Counted from the stretch's first letter, positions 35,563 through 45,588 are shown. The stretch is 64,000 nt of DNA from Mucilaginibacter aurantiaciroseus (GCF_024055595.1 NZ_JAMXOF010000004.1:248001-312000); one strand, 5' to 3'. The notes: generated from the letters alone by a model not told the origin. Translations and numbers: made by a program.

Positions 35563-36525
35563 ATGCCATACCGCTCAGATGTTGAGGCTGCCGATGCATT
35601 AAAGATTGCCTACCACGATATTCGTGCCGAAATAGGCAAGGTTATAGTTGGCCAGGATGAAGTAATTAAGTTTGTGCTTATCTCCATCTTCAGCAACGGG
35701 CATTGCCTGCTTGTTGGTGTACCCGGCCTTGCTAAAACGCTACTGGTGCAAACCGTGGCCCAGGTTTTAGACCTCGACTTTAAGCGCATCCAATTCACGC
35801 CCGACCTGATGCCATCTGACATTATTGGTTCGGAAATTTTGGGCGAGGACAGAAATTTTAAATTTATAAAAGGCCCGGTGTTCTCTAATATCATCCTGGC
35901 CGATGAGATAAACCGCACACCGCCAAAAACGCAGGCCGCTTTATTAGAGGCCATGCAGGAAAAATCGGTTACTGCGGCGGGCGTTACCCACACCCTTGCC
36001 AAACCTTTTTTTGTATTGGCTACACAAAACCCTATTGAGCAGGAAGGCACCTACCCACTGCCCGAAGCACAGTTAGACCGCTTTATGTTTAACGTTGCTT
36101 TAGATTACCCTACTTTTAAAGAGGAACTGCAGGTTGTAAAAAACACTACCAGCACGGCTATGGTAACCGTAAACAAAAAGTTAAATGCCGAGCAAATCAT
36201 TTATTTCCAGCAGTTGGTGAGAAATATCCCGGTGAGCGATAATGTTTTGGAGTATGCAGTTAAGCTTGTAGGCAAAACACGCCCTAACAGCGAGTTTGCA
36301 AGCCCGCAGGTGAAACGTTTATTAAACTGGGGCGCAGGCCCGCGCGCATCACAATTTTTGATCCTGGGGGCTAAATGCCATGCTGTGCTTAACGGTAAAT
36401 ACTCGCCTGACATTGAGGATGTACAGGCAGTGGCCAAGCCCATACTTAGCCACCGCATAGTGCGCAGTTACCACGCCGAAGCTGAAGGCCTTACAGCCAA
36501 CGATATTATAGCACAGTTACTTTAG
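35563..36525 (+). CDS. MoxR family AAA+ ATPase
   Basis: AAA+ ATPase of 320 residues, cytoplasmic. Walker A GVPGLAKT is at 52-59, Walker B ILADEINR near residue 109 with PPKTQAALLEAM after it, and sensor 1 ATQNPIEQEGTYPLPEAQLDRF follows. MoxR proteins assemble or chaperone metal-dependent complexes, often with VWA and DUF58 proteins, but none follow here. The ATG at 35563 is chosen over the longer frame at 35518 because the latter overlaps surA and lies outside the family. It is coupled to surA by a two-base gap. Confidence 0.94.
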   Translation: MPYRSDVEAADALKIAYHDIRAEIGKVIVGQDEVIKFVLISIFSNGHCLLVGVPGLAKTLLVQTVAQVLDLDFKRIQFTPDLMPSDIIGSEILGEDRNFKFIKGPVFSNIILADEINRTPPKTQAALLEAMQEKSVTAAGVTHTLAKPFFVLATQNPIEQEGTYPLPEAQLDRFMFNVALDYPTFKEELQVVKNTTSTAMVTVNKKLNAEQIIYFQQLVRNIPVSDNVLEYAVKLVGKTRPNSEFASPQVKRLLNWGAGPRASQFLILGAKCHAVLNGKYSPDIEDVQAVAKPILSHRIVRSYHAEAEGLTANDIIAQLL

Positions 36526-36585
36526 ATTCTAAAAGCGAAACGCGAAATTCTAAATCGGTACGCGGACTTAAATCCGAAATCGAAC

Positions 36586-37452
36586 TTAGTTTTCTACGGT
36601 AGAGAATATTTCCAGCAGCATGTTCCACCTGTGGTTGGCATCAATTTCCCAGATGCGCACATAGTTGTAGTTGTTTACAATGTTCCCTTTTCTGATACGG
36701 GCTGTGCCATAGGTATAAGCCAGATCGTTACTGGTGGACCGGCCAACGTTATCCGTTTCGGCAGATATACTGATGCCTTCATTATCAATAAATTTCAGGA
36801 TTTTATCGCTACCGGTCATCGGCTCAAAGCCAGGGAAATAGTAGCGCGCTTCGGGGCTTAAAAATTCTTTGTAAGCGGCCATTGCCGATAATTCTAACGA
36901 GTGGTTAAGTGTTTTATCAGTAGCTGTTAAAACGCTCTTGCCTGCAAACGGATCTTTGCTTGCCGCCTTTTGTTTGGTAAGATCGGGCTCTTTAAAGTCG
37001 GTTACCACTTCCTGCTCAGGCTCGGGGTGCTGGATGCCTAAATTTACAAGCAATTTAAATTTGCTATCAGCATTATCTAAACGCCATATCGACACATAAT
37101 CGCCATAAACCTTATCATCATCTGTTTTACCATTCTGATAAACGTACGGGCCGGCAGTAAAGCCAAGATCCCCGTTAGCTGATAAGCGCGCGAATTTTGG
37201 CTGTGAGCTAAGTTTACCGGGTTGATTTTGTATCCCGCTGTAAAAGTCGGTTATTTTAACTGTGTTTGGTTTAAACACAATGCCTTCAGGATCGGCCACT
37301 GCCAAAAATCCGTCTTTAATACCTTTACGCTCTACTAATTTATTAAAACTTTCTTCGGCACGCACAATTGAGGCAACCTCAACTTTGGTTTGCGCAATCG
37401 CCGAAAGGCTAAATCCTGTTAATATAATAGCAGCTAATAATGATCTTCTCAT
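36586..37452 (-). CDS. Exported protein with two NTF2-like/DUF4440-type domains
   Basis: A 288-residue secreted protein with a signal peptide (about 1-20, AIAQ). Two similar halves are visible, residues about 25-150 and 185-288, each with an N-terminal helix followed by WRL or VRIWEID strands typical of the NTF2-like DUF4440/SnoaL fold. The substrate is unknown. It is downstream of cysS on the same strand but separated by 123 bases. Confidence 0.7.
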   Translation of the reverse strand: MRRSLLAAIILTGFSLSAIAQTKVEVASIVRAEESFNKLVERKGIKDGFLAVADPEGIVFKPNTVKITDFYSGIQNQPGKLSSQPKFARLSANGDLGFTAGPYVYQNGKTDDDKVYGDYVSIWRLDNADSKFKLLVNLGIQHPEPEQEVVTDFKEPDLTKQKAASKDPFAGKSVLTATDKTLNHSLELSAMAAYKEFLSPEARYYFPGFEPMTGSDKILKFIDNEGISISAETDNVGRSTSNDLAYTYGTARIRKGNIVNNYNYVRIWEIDANHRWNMLLEIFSTVEN

Positions 37453-37575
37453 GGTTTACGTAGTATAGATTTGCCCGGGTAATTTAGTATCATTTTAATT
37501 GATAACATAAAGGCGGCACGGGCCTAATTGTTTTAATGGTAATACTTGTTTTAACGTTTCTTAACAGAATAAGGC

Positions 37576-39066
37576 TTAAATTCTTACCCAATCGGTTGTG
37601 CCCTGTTTATTGTCATTCAGTTGAAAACCAATGTTTTTAAGACCCTCGCGGATCTTGTCAGATGTTGCGTAGTCTTTATTCGTTTTGGCTTCGTTGCGCA
37701 ATTTAATAACCAGGTTCATCAGGTCGTCGGTATCGGCGTTTTCGTTATCGTCCTGCTTTAAACCTAAAACATCGTAAAAGAAATCGTTATACGTTTTCTT
37801 CATCCGTTCAAAAGTGTCTACCGAGATCTCTCCCGAGTTACGGGTGTTAGCCGTGTACGAATTGATCCCTTTGGATAAATTATTTAAAGCATCTAACGTT
37901 TTTGGCGAATTAAAATTGTCGTTCATGCTGTGGTAGCAATCATCGCAGATGTCGTTTATCGCTTTATTGGTCTCTTCATCAATGGTGGTCAACTCATTTT
38001 GCTGCAACGTAACTAACTTCTTGGCGCTCTCTGCAAGCTTCTTGTAAAAGATCTCGGCCGCCTCAATCGCATCGTTAGAAAAATCGACCGTACTACGGTA
38101 GCTGGCCTGCATAAAAAAGAACCTCACCGCCATAGGGCTGTAGCCTTTCTTTAACAAAGGGTGGTCGCCTGCAAATAGCTCATGCGGTAAAAAACTGTTC
38201 CCTAACGATTTTGACATCTTTTGCCCGTTCATGGTAAGCATATTGGTATGCAACCAGTACGATGCCGGGTTTTTACCGCAGCAAGCCACGTTCTGCGCTA
38301 TCTCGTTAGTATGGTGGGTAGGCATCAGATCGATACCGCCACCGTGGATGTCAAACTGGTGACCCAGGTATTTATTACTCATGGCCGAACACTCCAGGTG
38401 CCAGCCCGGGAAACCCAATCCCCATGGCGACGGCCATTGCATTAAATGTTCGGGCTTGGCTTTTATCCACAGGGCAAAATCAAGCTTGCCGTGTTTTTCG
38501 GTTTGCCCGCCAAGGCTGCGGGTATTGTTCAGCATATCCTCCAGTTTACGACCGTTTAGGATGCCGTAATCCTGGCTTTGGTTGTACTTTTCTACATCAA
38601 AATAAACAGAACCATTAACTTCATAAGCGTAACCTTTTTCCAGGATACTTTTTACCAGTTCTATCTGCTCAATAATGTGCCCGGTTGCCGTAGGCTCGAT
38701 GCTTGGCGGCAGGGCGTTAAATGTTACCATCACCTTATGAAAATCTACAGTGTATTTCTGTACAATTTCCATTGGCTCCAGCTGGGCTATTTTTGCTTTT
38801 TTAGATACTTTGTCTTCCCCCTCATCACTATCGCCCTCCAGGTGGCCGGCATCGGTAATATTACGTACGTAGCGCACTTTGTACCCAAGATGAAGCAGGT
38901 ACCTGTAAATAAGGTCAAACGAAATAAAAGTGCGGCAGTTGCCTATATGCACATCGCTATATACAGTAGGGCCACAAACGTACATGCCAACATGGCCCTC
39001 ATTTAGTGGCTTAAATTCTTCTTTTTTACGTGTTAAAGTATTGTAAACAAATAATTTTTGTTCCAT
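37576..39066 (-). CDS. cysS: Cysteinyl-tRNA synthetase
   Basis: Attaches cysteine to tRNA(Cys). The 496 residues show the class I HIGH-type motif HIGN (40-43), zinc ligand C31 with further Cys/His ligands (WHLECSAM and HHTNE segments), and KMSKS at 283-287. Length is normal for bacteria. A TAAGTTTG box ends five bases before the ATG. The upstream gene is the EEP phosphatase, with 46 bases between. Confidence 0.98.
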   Translation of the reverse strand: MEQKLFVYNTLTRKKEEFKPLNEGHVGMYVCGPTVYSDVHIGNCRTFISFDLIYRYLLHLGYKVRYVRNITDAGHLEGDSDEGEDKVSKKAKIAQLEPMEIVQKYTVDFHKVMVTFNALPPSIEPTATGHIIEQIELVKSILEKGYAYEVNGSVYFDVEKYNQSQDYGILNGRKLEDMLNNTRSLGGQTEKHGKLDFALWIKAKPEHLMQWPSPWGLGFPGWHLECSAMSNKYLGHQFDIHGGGIDLMPTHHTNEIAQNVACCGKNPASYWLHTNMLTMNGQKMSKSLGNSFLPHELFAGDHPLLKKGYSPMAVRFFFMQASYRSTVDFSNDAIEAAEIFYKKLAESAKKLVTLQQNELTTIDEETNKAINDICDDCYHSMNDNFNSPKTLDALNNLSKGINSYTANTRNSGEISVDTFERMKKTYNDFFYDVLGLKQDDNENADTDDLMNLVIKLRNEAKTNKDYATSDKIREGLKNIGFQLNDNKQGTTDWVRI

Positions 39067-39071
39067 AAGCG

Positions 39072-39079
39072 CAAACTTA
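39072..39079 (-). promoter_or_regulatory. -7 box for cysS, near-leaderless
   Basis: On the minus strand TAAGTTTG matches TAnnTTTG and ends five bases before the cysS ATG. Confidence 0.55.
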
Positions 39080-39112
39080 CAATTTTAGGCGTGGAGTTTA
39101 ATTTTGAAGATG

Positions 39113-40225
39113 TTATTTTAATACCAGCAATGTGCTTAAAGGATAGTGGTCTGACAATTTTTTTTCGATGATCTTGTACTCCAATACATCAAACTGGGGG
39201 CTGGCCATCACATAATCTATCTGGTAATTTGGGAAAGCGCCGTTATAAGTACGACCTAAACCCGCTCCTTTTTCACGGAAAGCGTTTTTTAATCCCTTCG
39301 CCAGTTGGTTAACCGCGAAGGATGATGGTGTATCGTTAAAATCGCCGGAGATAACATACGGATAAGGGCATTTTTTAGCGTGATCTTTAATCACAAATAC
39401 CTGCTCGGCACGTTTCTGGAAAGCGGTCTTCAGCTTCCAGCCCACGCGTTTGGTAGCACCAATATCGGCTTTCCCTTTTGAGGATAAATTGCCCAGGTAT
39501 ATATAATCCTGCGGTTCAAACGCTATCGATTGCAAATGCACGCTATAGATCCTCACCATACTGCTATCTTTCTCCACATCAACATATACACATTGGTTGC
39601 CGCTACCCTTTGCTGCCAGTTGGACAAATCCGTATGATTTAATGGGATATTTAGAAAAAATAGCCATTCCCACAGATTCGCCGGCGCTGATCATGGTGGG
39701 CTCAAAATAATAATTACCGGCACGCATTACTTTCTTGACAGAGTCTATCATAGCGTATTGCCCTTTTTTACGGGTAAAAAATTCCTGTATGCCTATAACA
39801 TCGGGCTGCTCCTGCCCTATCAGGTCGAGGATCTCGTGCCGGGTAGAGCTCTCGTTTTTTGCGCCGTACCGTTTAAAATCGTGTACGTTATAGGTCATCA
39901 ACCTTAGTTGCTTTTTGGGTACCGACTGGCTTGAACCAGCCGGCAGGCGCATGCCAATGTTATTGTTCAGCACGTTCCAGCCAATTAAGATGGTAATTAA
40001 CGACAAGCCAATTAACCAGCTCCTGCGAACGAGCCAGTAAACTATGATAATTACATTTGCTAAAAGCAACGGTGGGTAGGCAAGGCCAAAGAACGCGATG
40101 GGCCAAAAGGTGCGTGGGTCTACATACGGCGCCAGGTAACCCAATAGCAAAGCGGCGCATAATGTATAGTTTATCCAAAGGAATACGCTATCAATAAAGG
40201 GTAAATTTTTGCTTTTATCCTTCAT
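39113..40225 (-). CDS. Endonuclease/exonuclease/phosphatase family membrane protein
   Basis: A protein of 370 residues (375 if read from 40240) with an N-terminal membrane region of about three helices (15-100) and a C-terminal EEP domain. Metal and catalytic residues are visible in order: TYNVHDF, IGIQEFF, SGDFNDTP and SDHYPL. Members act as phosphodiesterases or nucleases; the substrate is unknown. The start overlaps the end of the upstream rhomboid gene by 11 bases (26 for the longer start), so the two are coupled. Confidence 0.88.
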   Translation of the reverse strand: MKDKSKNLPFIDSVFLWINYTLCAALLLGYLAPYVDPRTFWPIAFFGLAYPPLLLANVIIIVYWLVRRSWLIGLSLITILIGWNVLNNNIGMRLPAGSSQSVPKKQLRLMTYNVHDFKRYGAKNESSTRHEILDLIGQEQPDVIGIQEFFTRKKGQYAMIDSVKKVMRAGNYYFEPTMISAGESVGMAIFSKYPIKSYGFVQLAAKGSGNQCVYVDVEKDSSMVRIYSVHLQSIAFEPQDYIYLGNLSSKGKADIGATKRVGWKLKTAFQKRAEQVFVIKDHAKKCPYPYVISGDFNDTPSSFAVNQLAKGLKNAFREKGAGLGRTYNGAFPNYQIDYVMASPQFDVLEYKIIEKKLSDHYPLSTLLVLK

Positions 40226-41099
40226 TATTGTTACTTGCACTAAATAAGGTTTCCTTTTCCTGTTTGGTTAGGCTATCGTAACCACTGCCCGATATTTTAT
40301 CGAGGATACGGTCAACATCTTCCTGCTTTGGCTTACCGGACGCTTTGCGTTGCGTACTACCAACACCGTTGTTAACTATTTTCATTTGGGGTTTAGGCTC
40401 AAATAACTTATTGATGCCGCCTATCCAATCGCGCCCTTTTTGCAGTTGTTTAATATAGATGAATCCGAATAATGCCCCGCCAAGGTGGGCAATTTCGCCA
40501 CCGGCGTTACTGCCTGCTACTCCTAAAAAATCTATTACCACATAAAACAGCACCAGCCATTTTAACTTAACAGGCCCAATTAGTATCAACGAGATGGTAT
40601 AGTTAGGGAGTAAAGTAGCTGTAGCCACCACAATAGCCATTACACTTGCCGATGCGCCTACAATTACGCCGTTAGCCGCCGCATTAATACTGGTAAAAGC
40701 CGGGATAATATTGTAACAGGCAACAAATAACAAACCGCCTGCAAGCCCGCCAATTATATATAAACCAATGGTACGTTTGTTGCCCAGATACTCTTCAAAA
40801 ATCTGCCCCATCCAATATAGCCAAAGCATATTAAACAGGATGTGGAACACCCCGGCATGCATAAACATATAGGTAAACGGCGTCCAAAAACGGACCGCCA
40901 ATTTTGGCAGGTATGCAGGTAATAATAAAAATTCATTTGTATAAGATAATATGATACTGTTACCAAACCCCCTGAATAATTGCTCAAAAACGGCAAATAT
41001 GTTAATGGCCAGATAAACAATTACGTTTATGCCAATAAGCAGGCTAAGTTTATTGCCCGATTTTAAAAGCTTGTATTGGATATCTTTCCAGAGTGTCAT
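40215..41099 (-). CDS. Rhomboid family intramembrane serine protease
   Basis: Intramembrane protease of 294 residues cleaving membrane-spanning substrates. HAGVFHILFN (81-90) carries the conserved His/Asn of the oxyanion region; the catalytic Ser is S150 in VGASAS and the catalytic His H205 in AHLGGALFGF. About six helices are followed by a C-terminal cytoplasmic tail of some 70 residues with a basic and a charged helical part. A second rhomboid gene sits 32 bases upstream, a pair found beside mutL in many Bacteroidota. Confidence 0.94.
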   Translation of the reverse strand: MTLWKDIQYKLLKSGNKLSLLIGINVIVYLAINIFAVFEQLFRGFGNSIILSYTNEFLLLPAYLPKLAVRFWTPFTYMFMHAGVFHILFNMLWLYWMGQIFEEYLGNKRTIGLYIIGGLAGGLLFVACYNIIPAFTSINAAANGVIVGASASVMAIVVATATLLPNYTISLILIGPVKLKWLVLFYVVIDFLGVAGSNAGGEIAHLGGALFGFIYIKQLQKGRDWIGGINKLFEPKPQMKIVNNGVGSTQRKASGKPKQEDVDRILDKISGSGYDSLTKQEKETLFSASNNNEG

Positions 41100-41131
41100 G
41101 ACCGATATTATTGATGCTATTTAAACAGCTA

Positions 41132-41845
41132 TTAGTAAAAATTGTTAGGCCGCTTTATTCCCCAAAGTTTTATGAGTAGGAAACCGAATAGCGCACCGCC
41201 TAAGTGGGCAAAATGGGCGACGTTATCACCTGCAAAACGCCCTATACCTGAAAATAATTCAATAGCTATGTAACCTATCACCACGTATTTGGCTTTGATA
41301 GGTACAGGGATAAACATGATCATCATTTCCAGATTGGGGAACAGCATGGCAAACCCTACCAAGATCCCAAATATAGCACCTGATGCACCCAACATCGGAA
41401 AATTCATAAACCCATATAATTTTTGCGCGTTTTCGGGTCCGCCATAATTAAAGTATGACGCTTCTATCTCGGGATGAGGGATACTAAATGCACCTGTTAA
41501 AGTATGAATTTGTACGGCTTGTACTACCATGTACAAAACGTAAGCACCAATACCGGTGATGAAATAGTAGTTAAAAAACTTTTTTGAACCCAGGGTATAT
41601 TCTAACATCGGCCCAAAAGAGTATAGCGCAAACATGTTAAACAAAATGTGCGTTAAGCCCCCATGCATAAACATGTAGGTAATTATTTGCCATGGCCTAA
41701 ACGCCGGCGATAGTGGGTAGTATGCCGCGAACAGTGCGTTAAGGTCTATCACTTTTGCTAAAGCATAAGTGCTAATAAAGAACAGGATATTTATAACAAG
41801 CAGGTTTTTTGTAACCGGCGGCATATTGGCAAATGGTGATTGCAT
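41132..41845 (-). CDS. Rhomboid family intramembrane serine protease
   Basis: A 237-residue rhomboid with HGGLTHILFN (61-70), the catalytic S155 in GASGAIFG and the catalytic H214 in HFAHLGG. It has no long cytoplasmic tail, unlike its downstream neighbour. An insertion of about 40 residues (110-150) lies before the Ser helix. Located between mutL, 80 bases upstream, and the second rhomboid. Confidence 0.95.
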   Translation of the reverse strand: MQSPFANMPPVTKNLLVINILFFISTYALAKVIDLNALFAAYYPLSPAFRPWQIITYMFMHGGLTHILFNMFALYSFGPMLEYTLGSKKFFNYYFITGIGAYVLYMVVQAVQIHTLTGAFSIPHPEIEASYFNYGGPENAQKLYGFMNFPMLGASGAIFGILVGFAMLFPNLEMMIMFIPVPIKAKYVVIGYIAIELFSGIGRFAGDNVAHFAHLGGALFGFLLIKLWGIKRPNNFY

Positions 41846-41925
41846 GTTTTGTACGTGTAATTATATATGGTTTAAGTGGGAGAAGCGAAGTATCGCTTTT
41901 CTACAATAAATTGTTTATCGTTATC

Positions 41926-43782
41926 TTACTTTTCAAATCGTTCAGCTAATTCGTTCAGCGTAAAGGTACTAATTACGGGCTTGCCATTTAATGCCAAGTT
42001 TGGCATTTGGCAGGCAAAAAGCTGATCTACCAGTTGGTTCATCTCTTCCATGCTTAGCTTTACCCCTGCTTTTAGCGCAGCGTTACGTGCCAGCGAACGG
42101 GCAAGGTTATCGCGCTTATCTAACTTTAATATCGCCAGGTTATTTTTAAACCCTTCCAGTAATTGCTCCAGCAATTCGTTCTCGCTGGCGTTAATAATAT
42201 CTGCCGGTATGCCCTCTACCACTACGGTATTACGGCCAAACTCACGAATGTCAAAACCAAGCGCGCGGATATCAGGTAACAGTTCTTTCAATAACTCAAA
42301 ATCGCTGCTGTTTAGTGTAACAGATTGCGGAAATAAACTCTGCTGACTAACCCCGCTGTGGTTCTGCAATTGCTGTAAAAAACGCTCGTACAAGATCCGT
42401 TCATGGGCCGCCTGCTGGTTAATGAGCATGAAGCCCGATTTTATTTGCGACAGGATAAACCGGTTATGCACCTGAAAGAACTGCTTCTCGCTGCTTTTGC
42501 TGATCTCCTGTTCATTCACGGGGATGCTTGTTTCCTCGTGCATCTCGTGCTGCAGGGTTTCTTCTTTTTTACTTATCTGGTACAAAGTATCCCAGTTACG
42601 CGGGATAGCTGTGTGGCGATTATTGTTATCGCGTAGAAAAGGGATCTCCCGCTCGCTCGTTCTTTTTTCGGATGCGAAGGGGTTAAAGTCTGGATTAAAT
42701 GCGATGGTTGGCTGTTTAATTTCCTCAAAGGGTGTTGGGGTGATGAGGTGGCCGATGCTATTCTCCTGGTCAAAATCTAAAGTGGGGGTAATATTATATT
42801 TACCCAACGAGCGCTTTACCGCCGAGCGGATGATGGCGTAGATGGATTTCTCATCCTGGTATTTGATCTCGGTTTTTGTAGGGTGCACGTTAATATCGAT
42901 CTTAGCCGGGTCGATATCAATAAAAAGCACATACAGCGGGAAGGTTTCATCGGGCAGCAACTCCTGGAAAGCGGTTAGCACCGCGTGGTTCAGGTAAGCA
43001 TCTTTAATGAAACGGTTGTTCACAAAAAAAAATTGCTCGCCGCGGGTTTTACGCGCAAATTCGGGCTTGCCCACAAAACCCCGTAAGTTTATGATGGTAG
43101 TTTCCTCTTCAACAGGCACTAACCTTTGGTTATAGTTATTACCAAACAGGTGCACAATGCGCTGTTTCATGGCAGATGCAGGCAGGTGGTAAACCTCCTG
43201 CCCATCGTGGTGCATGGTTAAAAACACTTGCGGATTAGCCAACGCCACGCGCTGAAACTCGTCGATAATGTGGCGCATCTCCACCGGGTTACTTTTTAAA
43301 AAGTTACGGCGGGCGGGCGTGTTAAAAAAAAGGTTTTTGATGGATATAGATGTACCAAAGTTGGCCGAACAGGCCTCCTGGTTCATCACTTCCGATCCTT
43401 CTATCTGGATGCAGGTACCCAATTCATCTTCGTGGCGGCGGGTTTTTAACTCCACCTGGGCAATCGCGGCTATCGAAGCCATGGCCTCGCCCCGGAAACC
43501 CATGGTACGGATCGCAAAAAGGTCTTCGGCCTTGCGGATCTTTGATGTGGCGTGGCGTTCAAAACACATGCGCGCGTCGGTAAGGCTCATACCGCAGCCA
43601 TTGTCAATAACCTGTATCAGTGATTTCCCGGCGTCCTTTAATATCAGTTGAATTTTATCGGCACCGGCATCTATCGCATTCTCTATCAATTCTTTTACTG
43701 CGGATGCAGGGCGTTGTACTACTTCGCCCGCGGCAATCTGGTTGGCTACGGAATCCGGTAAAAGTTGAATTATATCTGGCAT
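41926..43782 (-). CDS. mutL: DNA mismatch repair protein MutL
   Basis: Links MutS recognition to strand removal. The ATG at 43782 (MPDIIQLLPD) gives 618 residues; the longer frame to 44007 enters a dispersed repeat and is not coding. GHKL ATPase motifs are complete: ELIENAIDAG (31-40), DNGCGM (60-65), ATSKI (78-82), GFRGEA (95-100). In the C-terminal domain the endonuclease metal motif DQHA(X)2E(X)4E is changed: NQQA at 455-458 with E461 and E466. A C-terminal CPHGRP motif is also not seen. Nicking ability is therefore doubtful. Confidence 0.96.
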   Translation of the reverse strand: MPDIIQLLPDSVANQIAAGEVVQRPASAVKELIENAIDAGADKIQLILKDAGKSLIQVIDNGCGMSLTDARMCFERHATSKIRKAEDLFAIRTMGFRGEAMASIAAIAQVELKTRRHEDELGTCIQIEGSEVMNQEACSANFGTSISIKNLFFNTPARRNFLKSNPVEMRHIIDEFQRVALANPQVFLTMHHDGQEVYHLPASAMKQRIVHLFGNNYNQRLVPVEEETTIINLRGFVGKPEFARKTRGEQFFFVNNRFIKDAYLNHAVLTAFQELLPDETFPLYVLFIDIDPAKIDINVHPTKTEIKYQDEKSIYAIIRSAVKRSLGKYNITPTLDFDQENSIGHLITPTPFEEIKQPTIAFNPDFNPFASEKRTSEREIPFLRDNNNRHTAIPRNWDTLYQISKKEETLQHEMHEETSIPVNEQEISKSSEKQFFQVHNRFILSQIKSGFMLINQQAAHERILYERFLQQLQNHSGVSQQSLFPQSVTLNSSDFELLKELLPDIRALGFDIREFGRNTVVVEGIPADIINASENELLEQLLEGFKNNLAILKLDKRDNLARSLARNAALKAGVKLSMEEMNQLVDQLFACQMPNLALNGKPVISTFTLNELAERFEK

Positions 43783-43806
43783 TAAAAATATTTCCCTTCT
43801 CTGTTT

Positions 43807-43840
43807 AGCCTCTCTTTTGGAGAGCGGTTGGGGTGAGGCT
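43807..43840. repeat. Half copy of dispersed repeat element
   Basis: AGCCTCTCTTTTGGAGAG followed by GGGTGAGGCT matches the right head of the elements at 23421-23612 and 30013-30098. It lies in the mutL upstream region and gives rise to a spurious coding extension there. Confidence 0.6.
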
Positions 43841-43956
43841 TTTATTATACACCCTTTTTCAGGTGCTAAATTAATTATTTGATTGCATAACTTTACCTTT
43901 ACATACTTGTATATAGTATTTACGTTATTATTATTTACATCTACCTGTTTATTAAC

Positions 43957-45588
43957 ATGAAGAAACTCTGGCCCGTACTGCTTTTGCTTGCCGCGGCATG
44001 CAAGCAAAAAGAATATAATGCCGATCTGATCGTAAAAAACGCCCTCGTATATACGGTTGACAGTACCTTTAGCACCGCAAATGCCTTTGTGGTAAGCAGT
44101 GGTAAGATAACCGCCGTAGGCGATATTGGCACCCTCGAAAAAAAATACTTAGCCCGCGAAGTAATAGATGCCGGCGGTAAAGCCGTTTACCCCGGCTTTA
44201 TTGATGCCCACGCCCACTTTTATGAATATGGCTTAGGCCTGCAAAACGTAAACCTGGTTGGCCTAAAAAGCTGGACAGCCATAGTTGATACCGTAAATAA
44301 ATATGCAAGCCATAAAACCGATGGCTGGATAATAGGTGGCGGCTGGGACCAAAACATTTGGGATAATAAAGCATTTCCCAACAAAGCGAAGCTCGATTCC
44401 CTTTTCCCGGTACGCCCGGTGATCCTTAATCGTATTGACGGCCACGCCGCCATTGCCAACCAGGCGGCCCTGAACATTGCAGGTGTAAAACCGGGCCAAA
44501 AGATCATCGGCGGCGAGGTAGAAACCATTAACGGTAAACTTACCGGTATATTGGTAGATAATGCCGTTGGTATTGTTACACGCAAGATTCCGGAGCCTAC
44601 CGAACAACTTACACAAGCCGCCTTGCTTGATGCACAACGTAATTGCTTCGCTGTTGGTTTAACCACGGTTGATGATTGCGGTTTACCTTACACCATGGTG
44701 AGTACCATAGCGGCACTACAGCACAAAGGCGCTCTTAAAATGCGCATGTACGTAATGCTGGCCGACCAGCCCGAGAATTATGAATACCTGTTTAAACGTG
44801 GTGCATACAAAACACCGGGCCTAAACGTACGCTCGTTTAAGGTTTATGCCGATGGTGCTTTAGGCTCGCGCGGTGCATGTTTGCTACACCCTTATGCCGA
44901 CCAAAAGAACTGGAATGGTTTTTTATTAAGCAGCAAAGCGCATTTTGAAGAGGTCGCTAAAAAGATAGCGGCCAAGGGTTTTCAGATGTGTACGCATGCT
45001 ATTGGCGATAGTGCTAACCGGGTGATCCTGAAAATTTATGCTGAGAACCTGAAGGGCAAAAATGACAAACGATGGAGGATAGAGCACGCGCAGATCGTAT
45101 CTCCGGATGATATCAAAATATTCGGCGCAAATAACATTATCCCATCGGTACAACCAACTCATGCCACATCTGATATGGCCTGGGCGGTTAAACGCCTTGG
45201 TGCCGTTAGGATAAAAACCGGTTACGCTTACAAAAGCCTGATGAAACAAAACGGATGGATCCCGCTGGGGACTGATTTCCCGGTAGAGAATATAAACCCT
45301 TTGTACACGTTTTATGCTGCTACCGAGCGCAAAAATTTACAAGGCCTGCCCGCTGGTGGTTTCCAGATGGATAATGCGCTAAGCCGTATAGAAGCGCTGC
45401 GCGGCATGACCATGTGGGCGGCAAAAGCCAACTTTGAAGAAAAAGAAAAAGGCAGTATTGAAGTTGGCAAATACGCCGATTTTGTTATCCTGGACCAGGA
45501 TATTATGAAAACCAAGGGCAGTAATTTGCCAAATGTTAAAGTTTTAAAAACGTATATAAATGGTGTTAAGGTTTATGAGAAAAAATAA
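43957..45588 (+). CDS. YtcJ-like metal-dependent amidohydrolase, lipoprotein
   Basis: Exported hydrolase of 543 residues, probably a lipoprotein: residues 1-15 end in LLAAAC, a lipobox with Cys15. The amidohydrolase_3 fold is shown by GFIDAHAHFYEYG with the metal-binding H85 and H87, a lysine/His-containing centre (THAIGDSANR), EHAQIV and a final GTDFPVEN segment. Family members hydrolyse amide or imide bonds of diverse substrates; none can be named here. Its last 14 bases overlap the start of the next gene. Confidence 0.9.
   Translation: MKKLWPVLLLLAAACKQKEYNADLIVKNALVYTVDSTFSTANAFVVSSGKITAVGDIGTLEKKYLAREVIDAGGKAVYPGFIDAHAHFYEYGLGLQNVNLVGLKSWTAIVDTVNKYASHKTDGWIIGGGWDQNIWDNKAFPNKAKLDSLFPVRPVILNRIDGHAAIANQAALNIAGVKPGQKIIGGEVETINGKLTGILVDNAVGIVTRKIPEPTEQLTQAALLDAQRNCFAVGLTTVDDCGLPYTMVSTIAALQHKGALKMRMYVMLADQPENYEYLFKRGAYKTPGLNVRSFKVYADGALGSRGACLLHPYADQKNWNGFLLSSKAHFEEVAKKIAAKGFQMCTHAIGDSANRVILKIYAENLKGKNDKRWRIEHAQIVSPDDIKIFGANNIIPSVQPTHATSDMAWAVKRLGAVRIKTGYAYKSLMKQNGWIPLGTDFPVENINPLYTFYAATERKNLQGLPAGGFQMDNALSRIEALRGMTMWAAKANFEEKEKGSIEVGKYADFVILDQDIMKTKGSNLPNVKVLKTYINGVKVYEKK

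Noticed and set aside
43783..44007. 75-codon upstream extension of the mutL frame
   Set aside because: It includes a dispersed repeat read in frame (SPQPLSKRE) and lies outside the MutL family; the normal start MPDIIQLLPD is at 43782.
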